In this document: one piece after another, positions 49,363 to 60,497 of the stretch
Layout: every line of letters begins with the position of its first letter
Numbering within the stretch: the first letter of the stretch is position 1
NCBI GenBank assembly: GCA_001630475.1
Contig: KV419398.1
Location: 409,825-473,824 of the forward strand
Length of the DNA: 64,000 nt
Source: Sistotremastrum niveocremeum HHB9708
Taxonomy: Eukaryota; Basidiomycota; Agaricomycetes; Sistotremastrales; Sistotremastraceae
Direction of reading: 5' to 3'
Made by a program: the position numbers and the translations under genes
The notes under the pieces: model-generated
What the model saw: the letters and a program-made list of their open reading frames with translations, nothing else
Database searches by the model: none
What the model was told of the DNA's origin: nothing

Positions 49363-49907
49363 AGTTCGTGCAATGAGTATGTCTTTTCACTTCTTGGTAG
49401 CTCTCGAACTTAGCTGGTCATGCAGATTCTGAGCTCCCAGTGAGCATTGATCCTTTTGGGAGGCCAGCTCCTGTATCACGGCGTTACAAGTACAAGTATC
49501 CTAGTAGTATTGATTTATTCTTAAAATATCATTTGGTCAGCTGTATCACAGACTGTTTTGAAACCTCCAGACATTCAATCTCCAAATTCCCCGAAAACCA
49601 TTCCCGTTTTAGGATCGTTTCAGGTACGAAATTTAAATAGAGATGCAAGGCGTGGCAGTCGGCAACGGCGCTTTTCCCCGTCTGATCGGTTGTCACTGCG
49701 TGCGACGCAGACTAAAAACAGCTTACACTCATTCTTCGACGCAGTGGACGACGATGGACGAGAGCAGGGGTCGTCGCTCGACAGAGCACCTCCTAGCGGA
49801 ACTTGAAAAAGGTGGGAGCAAAGAATTGCCTATTCAGGGGCTCAATCAACGCTTGACGCTTATCATCAAAATCCCCAGCCGACCACCTCGACCTCGACAG
49901 GCCCATC
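49363..49907. other. Intergenic stretch, promoter of the GT90 gene
   Basis: Short frames at 49558-49806 and 49643-49948 (+) show no family; the second overlaps the start of the next gene. No other content is seen. Confidence 0.4.
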
Positions 49908-52211
49908 ATGTCGTCTTCGTCTGCAGCCTCTGCAGAGAAGAAAAATAAACGGGCATGGATTATGCCCGTACTCTTCACACTCGTTGTTCTCCAACTTCTC
50001 ATCTTTATCGCTACTCGAGGGGCTGATTCGAGTTATAATGTCAAAAATGCCGGCGCGCTGTATTCTAGATTTGGGCTTGGGCGGAAGGGAAAGCAGGAGT
50101 TTCAGCATCCTATTCCTAAGCTGATGGACGATGCTGAGGCTAAATTCCGTGGCATGATGGGCAGGCAGAGCCGTACTCTGGAGGAGGCTACTGCTGAGTA
50201 CGAGAGACGCTATGCACGGGTGCCTCCTCGTGGTTTCGACGCGTGGTTTCAGTTTGCCATGGACAATGATGTCAAAATCATTGACGAATACGACTCAATG
50301 ATCGAGCAACTGGCTCCTTTCTGGGAATTATCTGGCGAGGAACTGAGACGGAGAGCGAGTCAGGTACGCACCATTTTTTCTTGGTCAAATGGGAATTGAA
50401 ATGCTCATGGAGATGCTATCTATTACAGGTTGGAAGTCTTCCCTCTATCGACATCGTTAAGATCGAGAAGGGAAAATCGAGAATCGTCAAAATCCAGTCG
50501 TCCGATTTCAAGGACTCTGAAGCCAGCGCTCGTGCCAGAGGTTTCGAGGTTATGATTGAAAAGTTCATCAAAACGGTGCGTGACCCCTATATGGATTTTC
50601 TGCACTCCCGCCTTACGTTTGACTTTAGCTCCCTGACATGGACTTCCCCATCAACGCCAAAGCTGAAGGTCGCATTCTTGTTCCTTGGGAACACCAGCGA
50701 TATCCCAATACCACTCAGCAAGACTCCTCCAAAGGAATCGAAACGATGTTGGGTGGCAAATTCATCCCCGATTGGCGCGGTGACGGAAATGTCTGGGAAG
50801 CATACCGACGCACCTGTTCACCCGAATCTCAAGCACGCCGCTTATTCTCCTCTCTCCGCCCGCAACTGCACGAGGGTCAACGTCCTCAGAATTTCCTCTC
50901 GCATCTCTCGGCAGGAGAAGATGTCAACTCCGATTTCGACTTTGCACCTTCAGTCGATGACAAGTTCAAATTCTGCGATCATCCTTGGGCGCGATACCAA
51001 CAGGGTCATTTCTTCTCTGATTGGCGTACCATTCCCGTCCTCTACCCCGTTTTCTCCCCTGCAAAGGGTGATGGATTTGGCGATATCTTGATCCCGAGTC
51101 ATTACTACTACTCTTCGACGAAGAGATATACGTATGGTTGGGATCCCGTCAACATGGTCGTGAAGGAGTTCGCGGATGGCGAAACAGCTTGGGAAGACAA
51201 GACTGATTTGATCTTCTGGCGTGGTGCCACCACTGGTGGTGGTAGTTCCCCTCCAGGCTTCCTTGCTGGTTATCAGCGTCATCGGTTCGTGCCGCTTCTT
51301 GATTTATCACATACAATGGGTATTGATATCGTGCCAACCTTTGCAGCTTCATCCGCATGGCATCCGACTCATCCGATGCAAACCGAACCATCGTTTTCCC
51401 ATGGCCTCCAGAATCAGAAAACTACGTGACCGCACAAGTGCCTGTTAAAGATCTCAACGCCGATTTCATGGATACCGCATTCACCAAGGCCGTTGGTTGT
51501 CAGCAATACCCGGGAGGATGTCCCGCCATGCAAGCTGACCATCGGTTCTCGGAGGCTGTTCCTCTTGGGGAACATTGGCGCCATAAATATCTTGTCGATT
51601 TTGATGGAATGGGTTATTCTGCCCGTGTCTTCGCCTTTTTGGCGAGTGAGAGCGCAGTACTGAAATCGACTGTTTATCGCGAGTTCTTCTCTGATTGGCT
51701 TCAGCCATGGTACGTTCTGAGTTCTTCACTCTATCTCTGTTGTCTATCTTCGTTTTGCTTTTGATACCGTTCTGTCTTCTGTTCTTCCGAGATTTGCTGA
51801 CGCGCTTTCACAGGCTGCATTATATCCCCCTTTCGATGTCCTACAAGGAGATCTACAATATCCATAACTACTTCTCCGGCCCAACGCCATCTGTACTCCG
51901 GGCAGCAAATCTCACTCTTCCCGACCCGAATAGTAACTCGACTACCACACCAGCACCAGCTGTTCACGCGGGCGATGCTAGGTTGCGTAAGATAGCCAAG
52001 GCCGGGCGACAATGGAAGAACACTATTGGCCGAAAAGTTGATATGGAAGGTTCGTCTTTTGCTGAGAATCTACGTGATGAATACGTTTGACTTACGTTTC
52101 CGGCTATCAGCCTACGTTTACAGACTCTGTATCGAATACGCGCGTCTCTGGGCAGACAATAGAGACGCCTGGAACTATGTTCCTGCACCTGCCGCTGCTG
52201 CTGCCTCCTGA
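49908..52211 (+). CDS. CAP10-like: Glycosyltransferase family 90 (CAP10-like), type II membrane protein
   Basis: Six exons (49908-50363, 50429-50575, 50629-51284, 51347-51709, 51814-52049, 52111-52211) give 652 residues. A short cytosolic tail precedes one membrane segment at about 17-36 (WIMPVLFTLVVLQLLIFIAT). The catalytic part has RYPNTTQQDSSKGIE, PWARYQQGHFFSDW, DILIPSHYYYSS, KTDLIFWRGATTGG, HKYLVDFDGMGYSARV and SDWLQPWLHYIPLSMSYKEI, the usual CAP10/GT90 chain. In Cryptococcus Cap10 is needed for capsule, and related GT90 enzymes transfer xylose or mannose in the Golgi. The donor here is not predictable. The C-terminus ends in Ala repeats. Confidence 0.93.
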
Positions 52212-53123
52212 TCGATTGGATTGGATTTTATTGCGACCTTCTTTTAGTGTATTGTGTTACTATCATTACTCTCATCATGTTACTAGTGGACTTTTAAGGT
52301 GGCCTTGTGTTTATAATCGTATACGACATGTGTTCGAGTCAACAGACGTGCGAGAGTTCGACGACAAAAATTTATGTAACCGCCGACAATCCGCCTACCC
52401 CTTGCTCTCAACGCTGTCGAGGGTACCCCAAATTTGACCCCTTTCTCTCTTCGATGCACTCGTTACTTGATCTACTTGATGTGTCTTGATGCTCAATTAT
52501 TCTGTGGGACACATGAGCTTGATATCAGCACGGATATAGGAATATTGGCCACATCGCTTGGTCTTGAACGGCTAATGGCTTGCTCGGCGTTCCTCGCAAC
52601 AACGGATGGATATAGAGCTGCCTCTCTGGTTATCACGAACGCTAGTCAAACCTGCTGAGTCGTCTTCTCGTCTAATGTCTTTCCCCGCGAAAGTGGAGCG
52701 GACGGAGCACATCCTAACTAGGTCACATTCTGGCGTCTTAGCCACTTCATCTCACGAAACAAGCACTTGAAATTTCCTATTGCCGACTTTTGTCTCTGAT
52801 ATTTGCTGGATCTTCCAGATTGAGCTGCATCGCTTTTGGCTCCTGAGTGTCGACTACTGAATTTAGTCGACGGCCAAAAGTGAGCTCGTGGTCAAACGGA
52901 CGCCCTCAGACTCTGTCGGCCCTCTATACTGCTAACTTGCTTCTACCATGCCCTTCTTCCTCCCTCCCTAGACCCCGCACGACCTCGAGGCTAACACGTT
53001 GTCTTACTCCCATATTGGTTTGGATAGATACAAATCGCATCAGACATGAAATCCCCATTGCTCTCAATTCTCCTCATCATCATCATCGCCTAACACTCCT
53101 CCCCATTGGCACATCAAACGCAG
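52212..53123. other. Intergenic stretch
   Basis: The + strand frames at 52307-52489, 52434-52658 and 52847-53215 have no family and no splice chain, and the last overlaps the next gene in another frame. No supported gene. Confidence 0.4.
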
Positions 53124-54996
53124 ATGCAGACATTCCCGACACCGTCTATACCCCGCTCTTCTGTCTCATCTCCGGATTCGATATCCCCTCTAGGACCAGG
53201 AGGCTTCGTCGCTAGTCCAGGAAGCACCTCAAGTCAATCCACTATACTGCAACGGCAACGTTCCTTGTCTCGTTTCGAGACAGAACATAACGGTCCCATG
53301 GATGGCCAGGCACATCGTGGCGACGACGCTGAATTCCAGCAATATGTTACCAACTTCCTGGCGATCAAGAACAGACCTTTCGTCTTATCTGGTCGCATGC
53401 CGATCGACATGGAAGATCTTACTTTGTTCTTCCGCACAACGGCGAGTACCTCGATCTCCTTCATCCATTTCGCAGAAGTTAATGAGTCCTTTGTTATCGT
53501 GTACAGAAAGGCATCTCTCATGCTCTTACATTTCCCATCGACGTCGACCAGAACACGCCTCCAGCTCTCGACGTGCTCGTAGCAACGTGCAAAGCATATA
53601 CCGATGATCTCCATTCGGCTCACCACGAGCCTGAAAGAGAACGAACTTCACCTCCTTCACGATTCATGGGCTCGCTTGTGTCATTCCCTTCTCCACAAGG
53701 CTCACATGGGTCCAGAAGCGGGGCCAGCATCCATTCATCCATCAGCACCGACGAGCCTATGATTTTCCCTCCCAATCTAGCCTACTCATCCACTCTCGAT
53801 CTTACCAACCATCCTGTATTGGAAACACTGCGAAACGTTCTTTTCCCTCATATTCCATCAGGTCATTATCTCATTGCTCAACGCAGCCATCTCGAAATCG
53901 TCGTTCAAGGCACACGACCCGGGCCACTCAATTCATCGCGATGGGATGATGGAAGTAAAGTGGCTACCCTCATCCTCACCCTCCCCGTCCGATTCCGAGG
54001 TGGCTCACTAGTCGTTCGACCACCCGAGCAGTTGACGACCGAAGCTCCTCTTTCTGAAGAACATTTCAGAGGACGTGGGGGAAAAGCCGTCGGCGGCGAA
54101 ATCGAATGGACGGCATTTTTAGCGGATTGTGAACATTCCGTCGAACCGATTGAGAAAGGGTGTAGATTGATGTTGTCGTACGATGTGTTGCTGAGGAGTT
54201 TCGGTCCTTGTGGAATAGCGCCGAAACCGATTATCGTGCCGAACGACGGGCTTTTGGATGCGATCACACCTGTGTTGCATAGGAGTCGAGGGAGAAGGAT
54301 CGCGTTCTTCCTCACTGGGACATATGATCAAATATGTCCTGCAGATGTGGTGGCGGACTCTATTGTTCCATTGGTGCGTCACTAAAACCCTATGGCCTTG
54401 ACTGTGTATGCTGACGCCCTGGGCAGTTGAAAGGCAGCGACGCGATCCTCTTTCACGCTGTGAAACTCTATGGTCTTCAAGCCGAACTACGTTACGCAGC
54501 AGGAGGCTACATCTGGACCGCTCAACAGACCGTCCAACTTTCAAATTCCCCTCAGGCCCAATCCTCCTATCCAGGCGGACCATTACCCCTAAGCCCAGCT
54601 TCATCAAGTGGCAGCTCCGGCCGTCATCGAGATTCCCATTACGCCCCTCCTCGACGTTCAATGACACCTTCTCGAAGAGCAGGAAGCTCAGGATCTGATG
54701 AAGATCGCCATTATTACGAAGATGTCGATCATGATGATTATGTCAGTGGCGGTGGTGGCGGCTATCATGGGGAGAGTGGAGATAGTTTGAAGGTTCAGGT
54801 TGAGGAGAGCGGAGCGATCACGTTGAGGGAGGCGGACGTGGAAGTATTGACTCCTCCGAGGGCTCCGAGGGGTGTTAGTGGAAGGAGACCTGCTGTTGGT
54901 GTTACGGGTCCTGTGACGAGGCTTCCTGTTCCTTTCGTGAGTGGTGGGCAGCTGAATCGACTTTTTGTCAATGTTCTGCTCGTTGTTTATGCTTGA
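53124..54996 (+). CDS. 2-oxoglutarate/Fe(II) oxygenase-like protein (prolyl 4-hydroxylase-like fold), Fe ligands uncertain
   Basis: Exons 53124-53445, 53511-54373 and 54427-54996 give 584 residues. Residues up to about 60 are Ser/Pro-rich. The core has LPVRFRGGSLVVRPPE, later WTAFLADCEHSVEPIEKGCR and RLMLSYDVLLRSF, matching the GG-x-L-V and DCEHEV blocks of a fungal P4H-like family. The place where the family has an H-x-D iron motif reads SSRWDDGSKVATLIL, with no His in register, so catalysis is doubtful. The acceptor at 53510 was chosen to keep the frame; the nearer one at 53506 breaks it. The C-terminal 170 residues are Ser/Gly/Arg-rich. A regulatory or binding role is an alternative. Confidence 0.6.
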
Positions 54997-55309
54997 GTCG
55001 TGATCGGTTTCCTATCGTCATCCGATCTGAGTATTATTAATTGTTGTCGTGCTTGTTATAGCTCTCCCTCATCTGTACACCTATAGGCTCTATCCAGAGC
55101 AAAATATAATGACACATGAATATAAGCCAACGTATGCACAACCATTAAGACAACAGAGGAAGATAAAAGCCGATAAAAGAAGAGTAAAAGTAAAAGAGGG
55201 AAAAAATAATGAGCGTCTAGAGGATCCATATCAAATGAGCGTAAGGCTGTCTTCCAGATCGATATCGTCCATGCGATCCTACATCCTTCCTCTACCAAAG
55301 CAGAGCGTT

Positions 55310-56953
55310 TCACAGGGCCATGCTCCTGTCATGCTTGATCGAAACTGACTCTGGCGTCGTTGACCGGTCAGGCATCTTTTCCCAAATAGGATCCACGTCA
55401 GGACCATCGATTTCACCGGCTCCATCCCATCCCCAACACCAGACTACGATAGAGATCAGAGATTTGCAAATACAACAAGGATAAGAGAAACGTACCATGT
55501 TCCGGGCCAGGCTGGAAATCCAAGGGCTGACTCTCTTCTTCGACGAATAACCGATCGTGAGGCCCGTACCAACTCCTATCCTGGGGATCACTTCTCGGAT
55601 CATCCTCCAGTCCACCAAGTTTCACATATCCTCGAATAGCAGTCAAGTTCCGTCTAGGAGGATGGATGATATCATAGACCCGCTTGTCGTATGCAAGCTT
55701 GACACGAGGAACCATGACGATTCGACCGAACCCTGCAGCCCAATAATCGTTGCCGATAAGTGAACATTCGGATGCTGAACATTCTCCTGATGCGATGTCC
55801 GCCATGCGGAATTTGATACGGGGAGGTTGATAGATCGGAGCGGGGTCGAGAATTGCTATTCCGTTCCAGCATGATTGGACTTGGACGGGGAGGTGACGTT
55901 GGAATCGAGAAGATGACTCTTCGTGATGGAAGATATTCTCAAATGGTGCGTTTTCGAGAGCAGTTCCGTTGAGATCGCGAGCGACCCAGTTGTCGTAGAA
56001 CACGGGTGCACCGATGTCATCGTGGTACATATAATCGGCTGCACAGGTGATGCCGGCGTTCTGGAGACGGGATTGGTAGATCAATTCGAGGAGGTCGTCG
56101 ACGCATGGAAGTACATCGTTCATGAAGATGACAGTGTCAAAGAATTCGCCTTCGTCGCGACGCTCGTGAAGAGGTACCATAGCGGAGTTTCTCACTTCGG
56201 CGAGATATTCGATACGATGGGTGAATGAGCCACGGGTGCGAGCTGATGTACGAATGGTGATACGCATCCCAACTGAACGCGTTAAAGCGTCAAAAATACG
56301 CAGGAGAGCCTTTGTCTGGTCCTTCGACCCGTTCTCGTAGATGGAGACAAATACATTGTGATAGCCCAAAACTGAGCCTACACGGAAAAGAGTGGCGAAG
56401 AGGTCAGGGATGACGTCGAATGAGTTGTAGAGATTGATGGCGAAGAAATATTTATGCTGGTCTCCAGAGAGTTCACTGGAGCGATGGAGAGCGTGTTCAT
56501 CTTCCGTCCCGCCAAAAACGTTGAAAAATGCGGAATGAGTGGAAGGAGCTTTGTGTCCTATGAGAGGTGCGTATCGTTCTGTGGCTTGATTGACGTAGGC
56601 TTCTTGAGAGTATCGGGTGCATTCGCGCGTGTGATGGGCGGTAAGTGAGGATAAGATGTCGAGGATACGTTTTCGTTGGTCGATGGTTGGCAAAGGCATT
56701 TGGTAAGAGCTTGATACTCTCTGGGGTCTGAAGCTCTTGACTGAGCCACTGCCTATCCATGGCTCGCTCGTCGTCCCTCCCGACTGTTGCGAAAAATCAG
56801 TCTCAGATAACGACTGAGGCAGCCACGACGCACGTTTCTGGATAAATGACCAATTGACAGCCCTAATGCTAAGGCAAAGAGGAGTTTCAGGGCAGTTGGG
56901 ATTGCTATAAGTCGTTCAACGATTGTGGGCATGTCTGGTCGTTTTCTTTGCAT
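55310..56953 (-). CDS. CAP59-like: CAP59/GT69-type alpha-1,3-mannosyltransferase-like protein
   Basis: Three exons (56851-56953, 55496-56752, 55310-55443) give 497 residues. The N-terminus is a type II anchor (TALKLLFALALGLSIG). The catalytic region shows FFAINLYNSFDVIPDLF, VFVSIYENGSKDQTKAL, FDTVIFMNDVLPCVDDLLE, CAADYMYHDDIGAPVFYDNW and NDYWAAGFGRIVMVPRVKLA. Splicing to the last exon restores the WCWGWDG block typical of CAP59/CMT1 proteins, which read-through would lose. These Golgi enzymes add mannose in capsule or cell-wall polysaccharides. Two start codons (56953 and 56932) are in frame. The first intron, about 98 nt, is longer than usual and its donor is the least certain part. Confidence 0.87.
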
Positions 56954-57258
56954 CCTAAGGAGGAATCGGAATCGGCCACCGGATGCGCCTCATTTCTAGC
57001 CAGGTACAGCAACGCCCTCATCGACACCTTCAGTCTCTGCAGTGGACTAGAAAGCCTCTCACTTTCAAGATTTCATGTGAAACCTACAAAATAATTAAGG
57101 TTGCATGACCGCCCATACCCCTCATCGCTCGGGTCCATAAGAGACAACTGGCGAAACCCGAAACACGTTTCAGTAAAAAAGCTCGAGGGTGCCATTAAGT
57201 TCAACAGTAAGAGTGGTCTTCCCTTTTTTCCCGGTGCTCATAATCATGAGCAGTATCC

Positions 57259-59349
57259 ATGCAAATGAGCTCCCATTTATCGCGACAGCTTTTCTGCTAT
57301 AGCGAATATCATCCCACCGAGTTTTCGCGAGCCAAATACGATCCCGACACAAGCTACTACAGGAGCATATACGACGATCATGCCGTCTCGTCAGACGCCT
57401 TTTTCCATGAGCGGTTCTGCACTATATATCCCGTGCACAAATGGGCTCACGATCCTTTCATTCGCGCCCTGCTCTTCTCTCTGCTGAGCGGTCAGGATAC
57501 TCTTCCTTCCATCGACCAAGTCTGCGCAGTCTTCGTGTTGGCCAAAGATCTGCGGCTTAAAACATCCAATGATATCTGGGATATTATTGTCCCTTTGCTC
57601 CTTACCAGCGCCGCACAAGATTTCAAAAGTGCACATTGGGGCGTCGTATCCCGCGCATGGGCTCCTGATATCAAATCCCTCTCGCCATTCTCAAGGAGCA
57701 TGCTCCTCATCATCATCGATTGTACCAAACCTGGTATCGCGAGGGCACAAAATCGTGACATCGACTCAGCCATCGATTATTACGTACGCCTGTTCATGCA
57801 CTTATGGGATACGTGGATCCTCGGCGTCGACGAAGCGTGGCGCCTTCCGAACGTCGGTCCTGCCGCCCTCGAACACCAAACCAACAACCTTCCCCGTCTA
57901 AATACGTCCTCCTGTACCTGCGGAGTATGCTCGTCAGTCGAGGATCGTCTTGGTAAACGGAACGTCCGATTCCGAAGACTATACTGGCAGCTTATCGAAG
58001 AAGCGGAAGAGAGGGGGTGTTCTGCGCTCGAGGAAGCATGGGACCCATTCCTTGAAGAGGCAGAGTCATGGCTTGAATATCTCTGTGTTAGGATTCAATC
58101 TTCCGCGGATATCCTAGGAGCCAAGCGAAGGCTCGGTCCTCTCATCTTCGACTCCGCGAATGCCCTTCGCGTCGCCATCGGCAGTAATCTCTCAACGCGA
58201 TTGCTACTTCTCCTCCTCGCGACCATTCGCTCCCCCGTAGTTTATGAACCTATCAAGGTTCTCGGAGATCTGCGAGAAGCAGCGCATCTGTCGAAGGATT
58301 ATATTGGTTATCTCCTTATCTCGAGAGGTTCAGACTTGGACGATGAAGTTCTCGTCGGAGGTGATTGGCTACCGAAATTTGATGGAGGGAATCTGGACGA
58401 AGAACGCTCGGAAGCCTGGATGCTGTCCAAAGTGAATAACTATGACGTTAAATGCAGGCAATTGGAACACATCGTTCAACTTTGCATGCCAACTCATCCT
58501 TCGCTTGATCTCCCCTGGTATCTTCCTCAGCGCCACGAAGATCTTCTTTTCGAAGATATAGATCAGAAGGAGCTCACAACGGCTCCCGAAGATGCCAGTG
58601 CGGAGATAGCGCGAGTCGTATTCGAAGTGGCCTACGCCCCTATCGAAGGGTTCCCATTGTTCAGTATCAAACAAGGCTACTCTACCTCTGAGTGGACGCA
58701 AGCCGTCAAACTATCTACCTATTTCTCGGGTCGACTTATAGAAACGGCTTGGAGACCTGTCGTCTTTCACGGCCGAAAATGTCCTCATGACGACCTCTGG
58801 CAGGTCGGGAACCGATGTTCGATGTCCACGGAAGATGTCTTACTTCAGGTTCTTCCCGTGTCTGAAGAATTTGCCAAAGATCTCGAAGAATTCAAGAAGG
58901 AGATACCCGATTGTACGAAATACGGTGGAAAATGTTGGCCAGACGAAGGCTGCTGCTGCTCTCTGAACGCAAATCACAAGGAATACATGGCAGCTCGCGA
59001 TCACTGGCAGGACAAATACCGTTCTTTTCTTCTTGAAGAACACAATCGTAGAACGAAATACCTTACAGAGAGATCGGGTCCTTTCGAACGCCATATCGCC
59101 ACATTCATCCGATATCCTATCACCCGTCAGGATCTCTTGCATCCTCTGATTATCCTCTCCGCTTCGCTAGGACGAAAAGTCTACATGTTGAACTACCAGG
59201 AATGTTGGGACTGTGCGGCTGGGAAGATGATGAGTCTTGGATGTGGAGTCGGGATCGCTATAGAAAATACCAGTCAGGCCGCGAGTAAATGTAGGGATTG
59301 CGAAGGTGTGGTAGAAAGGGCTGAGCGTATCAATTCGAGGAACAGATAG
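57259..59349 (+). CDS. Hypothetical Cys-rich protein, intronless, 696 aa
   Basis: A 2.1-kb open frame without introns. I recognise no family. The protein is mainly helical and acidic. It has a Cys cluster near 225-235 (SSCTCGVCSSVEDR), a second near 560-580 (KYGGKCWPDEGCCCSLN) and a third near the end (ECWDCAAG, then ASKCRDCEG). Three spaced Cys clusters suggest structural zinc or iron-sulphur binding, or disulphides if secreted, but no signal peptide is visible. A second ATG lies two codons after the first, and an out-of-frame ATG at 57246 gives only a short peptide. Good codon use along 2.1 kb makes this a real gene. Confidence 0.75.
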   Translation: MQMSSHLSRQLFCYSEYHPTEFSRAKYDPDTSYYRSIYDDHAVSSDAFFHERFCTIYPVHKWAHDPFIRALLFSLLSGQDTLPSIDQVCAVFVLAKDLRLKTSNDIWDIIVPLLLTSAAQDFKSAHWGVVSRAWAPDIKSLSPFSRSMLLIIIDCTKPGIARAQNRDIDSAIDYYVRLFMHLWDTWILGVDEAWRLPNVGPAALEHQTNNLPRLNTSSCTCGVCSSVEDRLGKRNVRFRRLYWQLIEEAEERGCSALEEAWDPFLEEAESWLEYLCVRIQSSADILGAKRRLGPLIFDSANALRVAIGSNLSTRLLLLLLATIRSPVVYEPIKVLGDLREAAHLSKDYIGYLLISRGSDLDDEVLVGGDWLPKFDGGNLDEERSEAWMLSKVNNYDVKCRQLEHIVQLCMPTHPSLDLPWYLPQRHEDLLFEDIDQKELTTAPEDASAEIARVVFEVAYAPIEGFPLFSIKQGYSTSEWTQAVKLSTYFSGRLIETAWRPVVFHGRKCPHDDLWQVGNRCSMSTEDVLLQVLPVSEEFAKDLEEFKKEIPDCTKYGGKCWPDEGCCCSLNANHKEYMAARDHWQDKYRSFLLEEHNRRTKYLTERSGPFERHIATFIRYPITRQDLLHPLIILSASLGRKVYMLNYQECWDCAAGKMMSLGCGVGIAIENTSQAASKCRDCEGVVERAERINSRNR

Positions 59350-60497
59350 CCAACATCGGCCCCCGACAATGAAAGGTGCTTTAACTCACCAGTATTCTAG
59401 TGTTTGCTTCCGGTGAAGATCAGGCACCGGCACCTATTAACTATAAAACTGGCTTAGTCAGCAGGTGCAAGGGCAACCTGGTGCCACGGTCAACGACTCG
59501 GAACCAACAACAACAAATCACAATATTGTTGTGGGCGTTTGTACCTTTGCAACGTGCCCAGCTGATACAATGGGTGCTTCCCTTGCGATGCTTATCTCGA
59601 AAACCTTCAAGCCCTTTTCGTCTCCTGGATTGGTTCCGAGTGGACGAAAAACGAGATTCTCGAGAGATGTTTCTTAAGATCTGACGATTTGTTGACAGCT
59701 GTCAACTGCTGTTGAACCCCGATTTACAGATCCAATACTACACGGAGCGACAGTCGTACAAGATTTGTATACCGCAGGCCCTCCGTCGGCCTTAAGCTTA
59801 TCTCTTCTCTCACATTCACTGTTCGATCCCTGACTGAAGTAGGACTTGGATTTCTAGACTTCTGGGAGGCGGTCTCTTTCAACCCTAAAGAGAAGTTCCG
59901 TAACTCCCCGTTGATTGGGGCAGTTCCAATTTCAACTCCCAAGCTCTCAGTGTTCCTCATTGTCCAGACCTTGACAAGTATCCCCACTGCGGCGTCTCGC
60001 TCGCTCTGATGGCTGTTGTCTTGATCCGTACATCAGCCATGGGCCGCTATGCCTATCACGCTGGCCGTACGTAAGACGTTCTCACCACGAACAGACTAGT
60101 CTTATCCGAGACTCCGCTGAAAATCAAATTCTACTGGGTATTTGAGCCGTGCCACACCTATATTTTGCAATCGCTGGGCCCGTACTTGCATAACAAATCT
60201 TCGTAAAACTGAGCGGCAAGCTCGCGGTGGGCCGCCTTCCCTTCCTTTCTCTAAGCGCGATTAACGGATGGAAATTAAAACAGTCTAAACAATGTTGTTC
60301 CCGTCACCCGCTGAGCTCTGGCCTCGACCAAAGAACTTCCTTCCTGTCACGCCTGTGATTTACAAGTTGCTCCAGTCTATATGCCCAAGCGCGCCCCTTG
60401 ATACGTACCAGAAGTGGACATATCAAGTCGAGCCACGCCTGGGGTGTTTGTCTCTATTGCCGCCCCTTCTTTCTTGTTTCGTAACCTGCAGCTGACC
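59350..60497. other. Intergenic stretch with two weak ORFs
   Basis: A + strand frame at about 59461-59677 (VVGVCTFATCPADTMGAS) reads like protein and follows an AG, so it could be an exon, but no donor upstream fits. A - strand frame at 59724-59987 is similar in quality. Neither is annotated as a gene. Confidence 0.35.

Noticed and set aside
59461-59677. Protein-like + strand frame after the Cys-rich orphan
   Set aside because: Could be a terminal exon, but the upstream gene ends with a clean stop and no donor joins it in phase.
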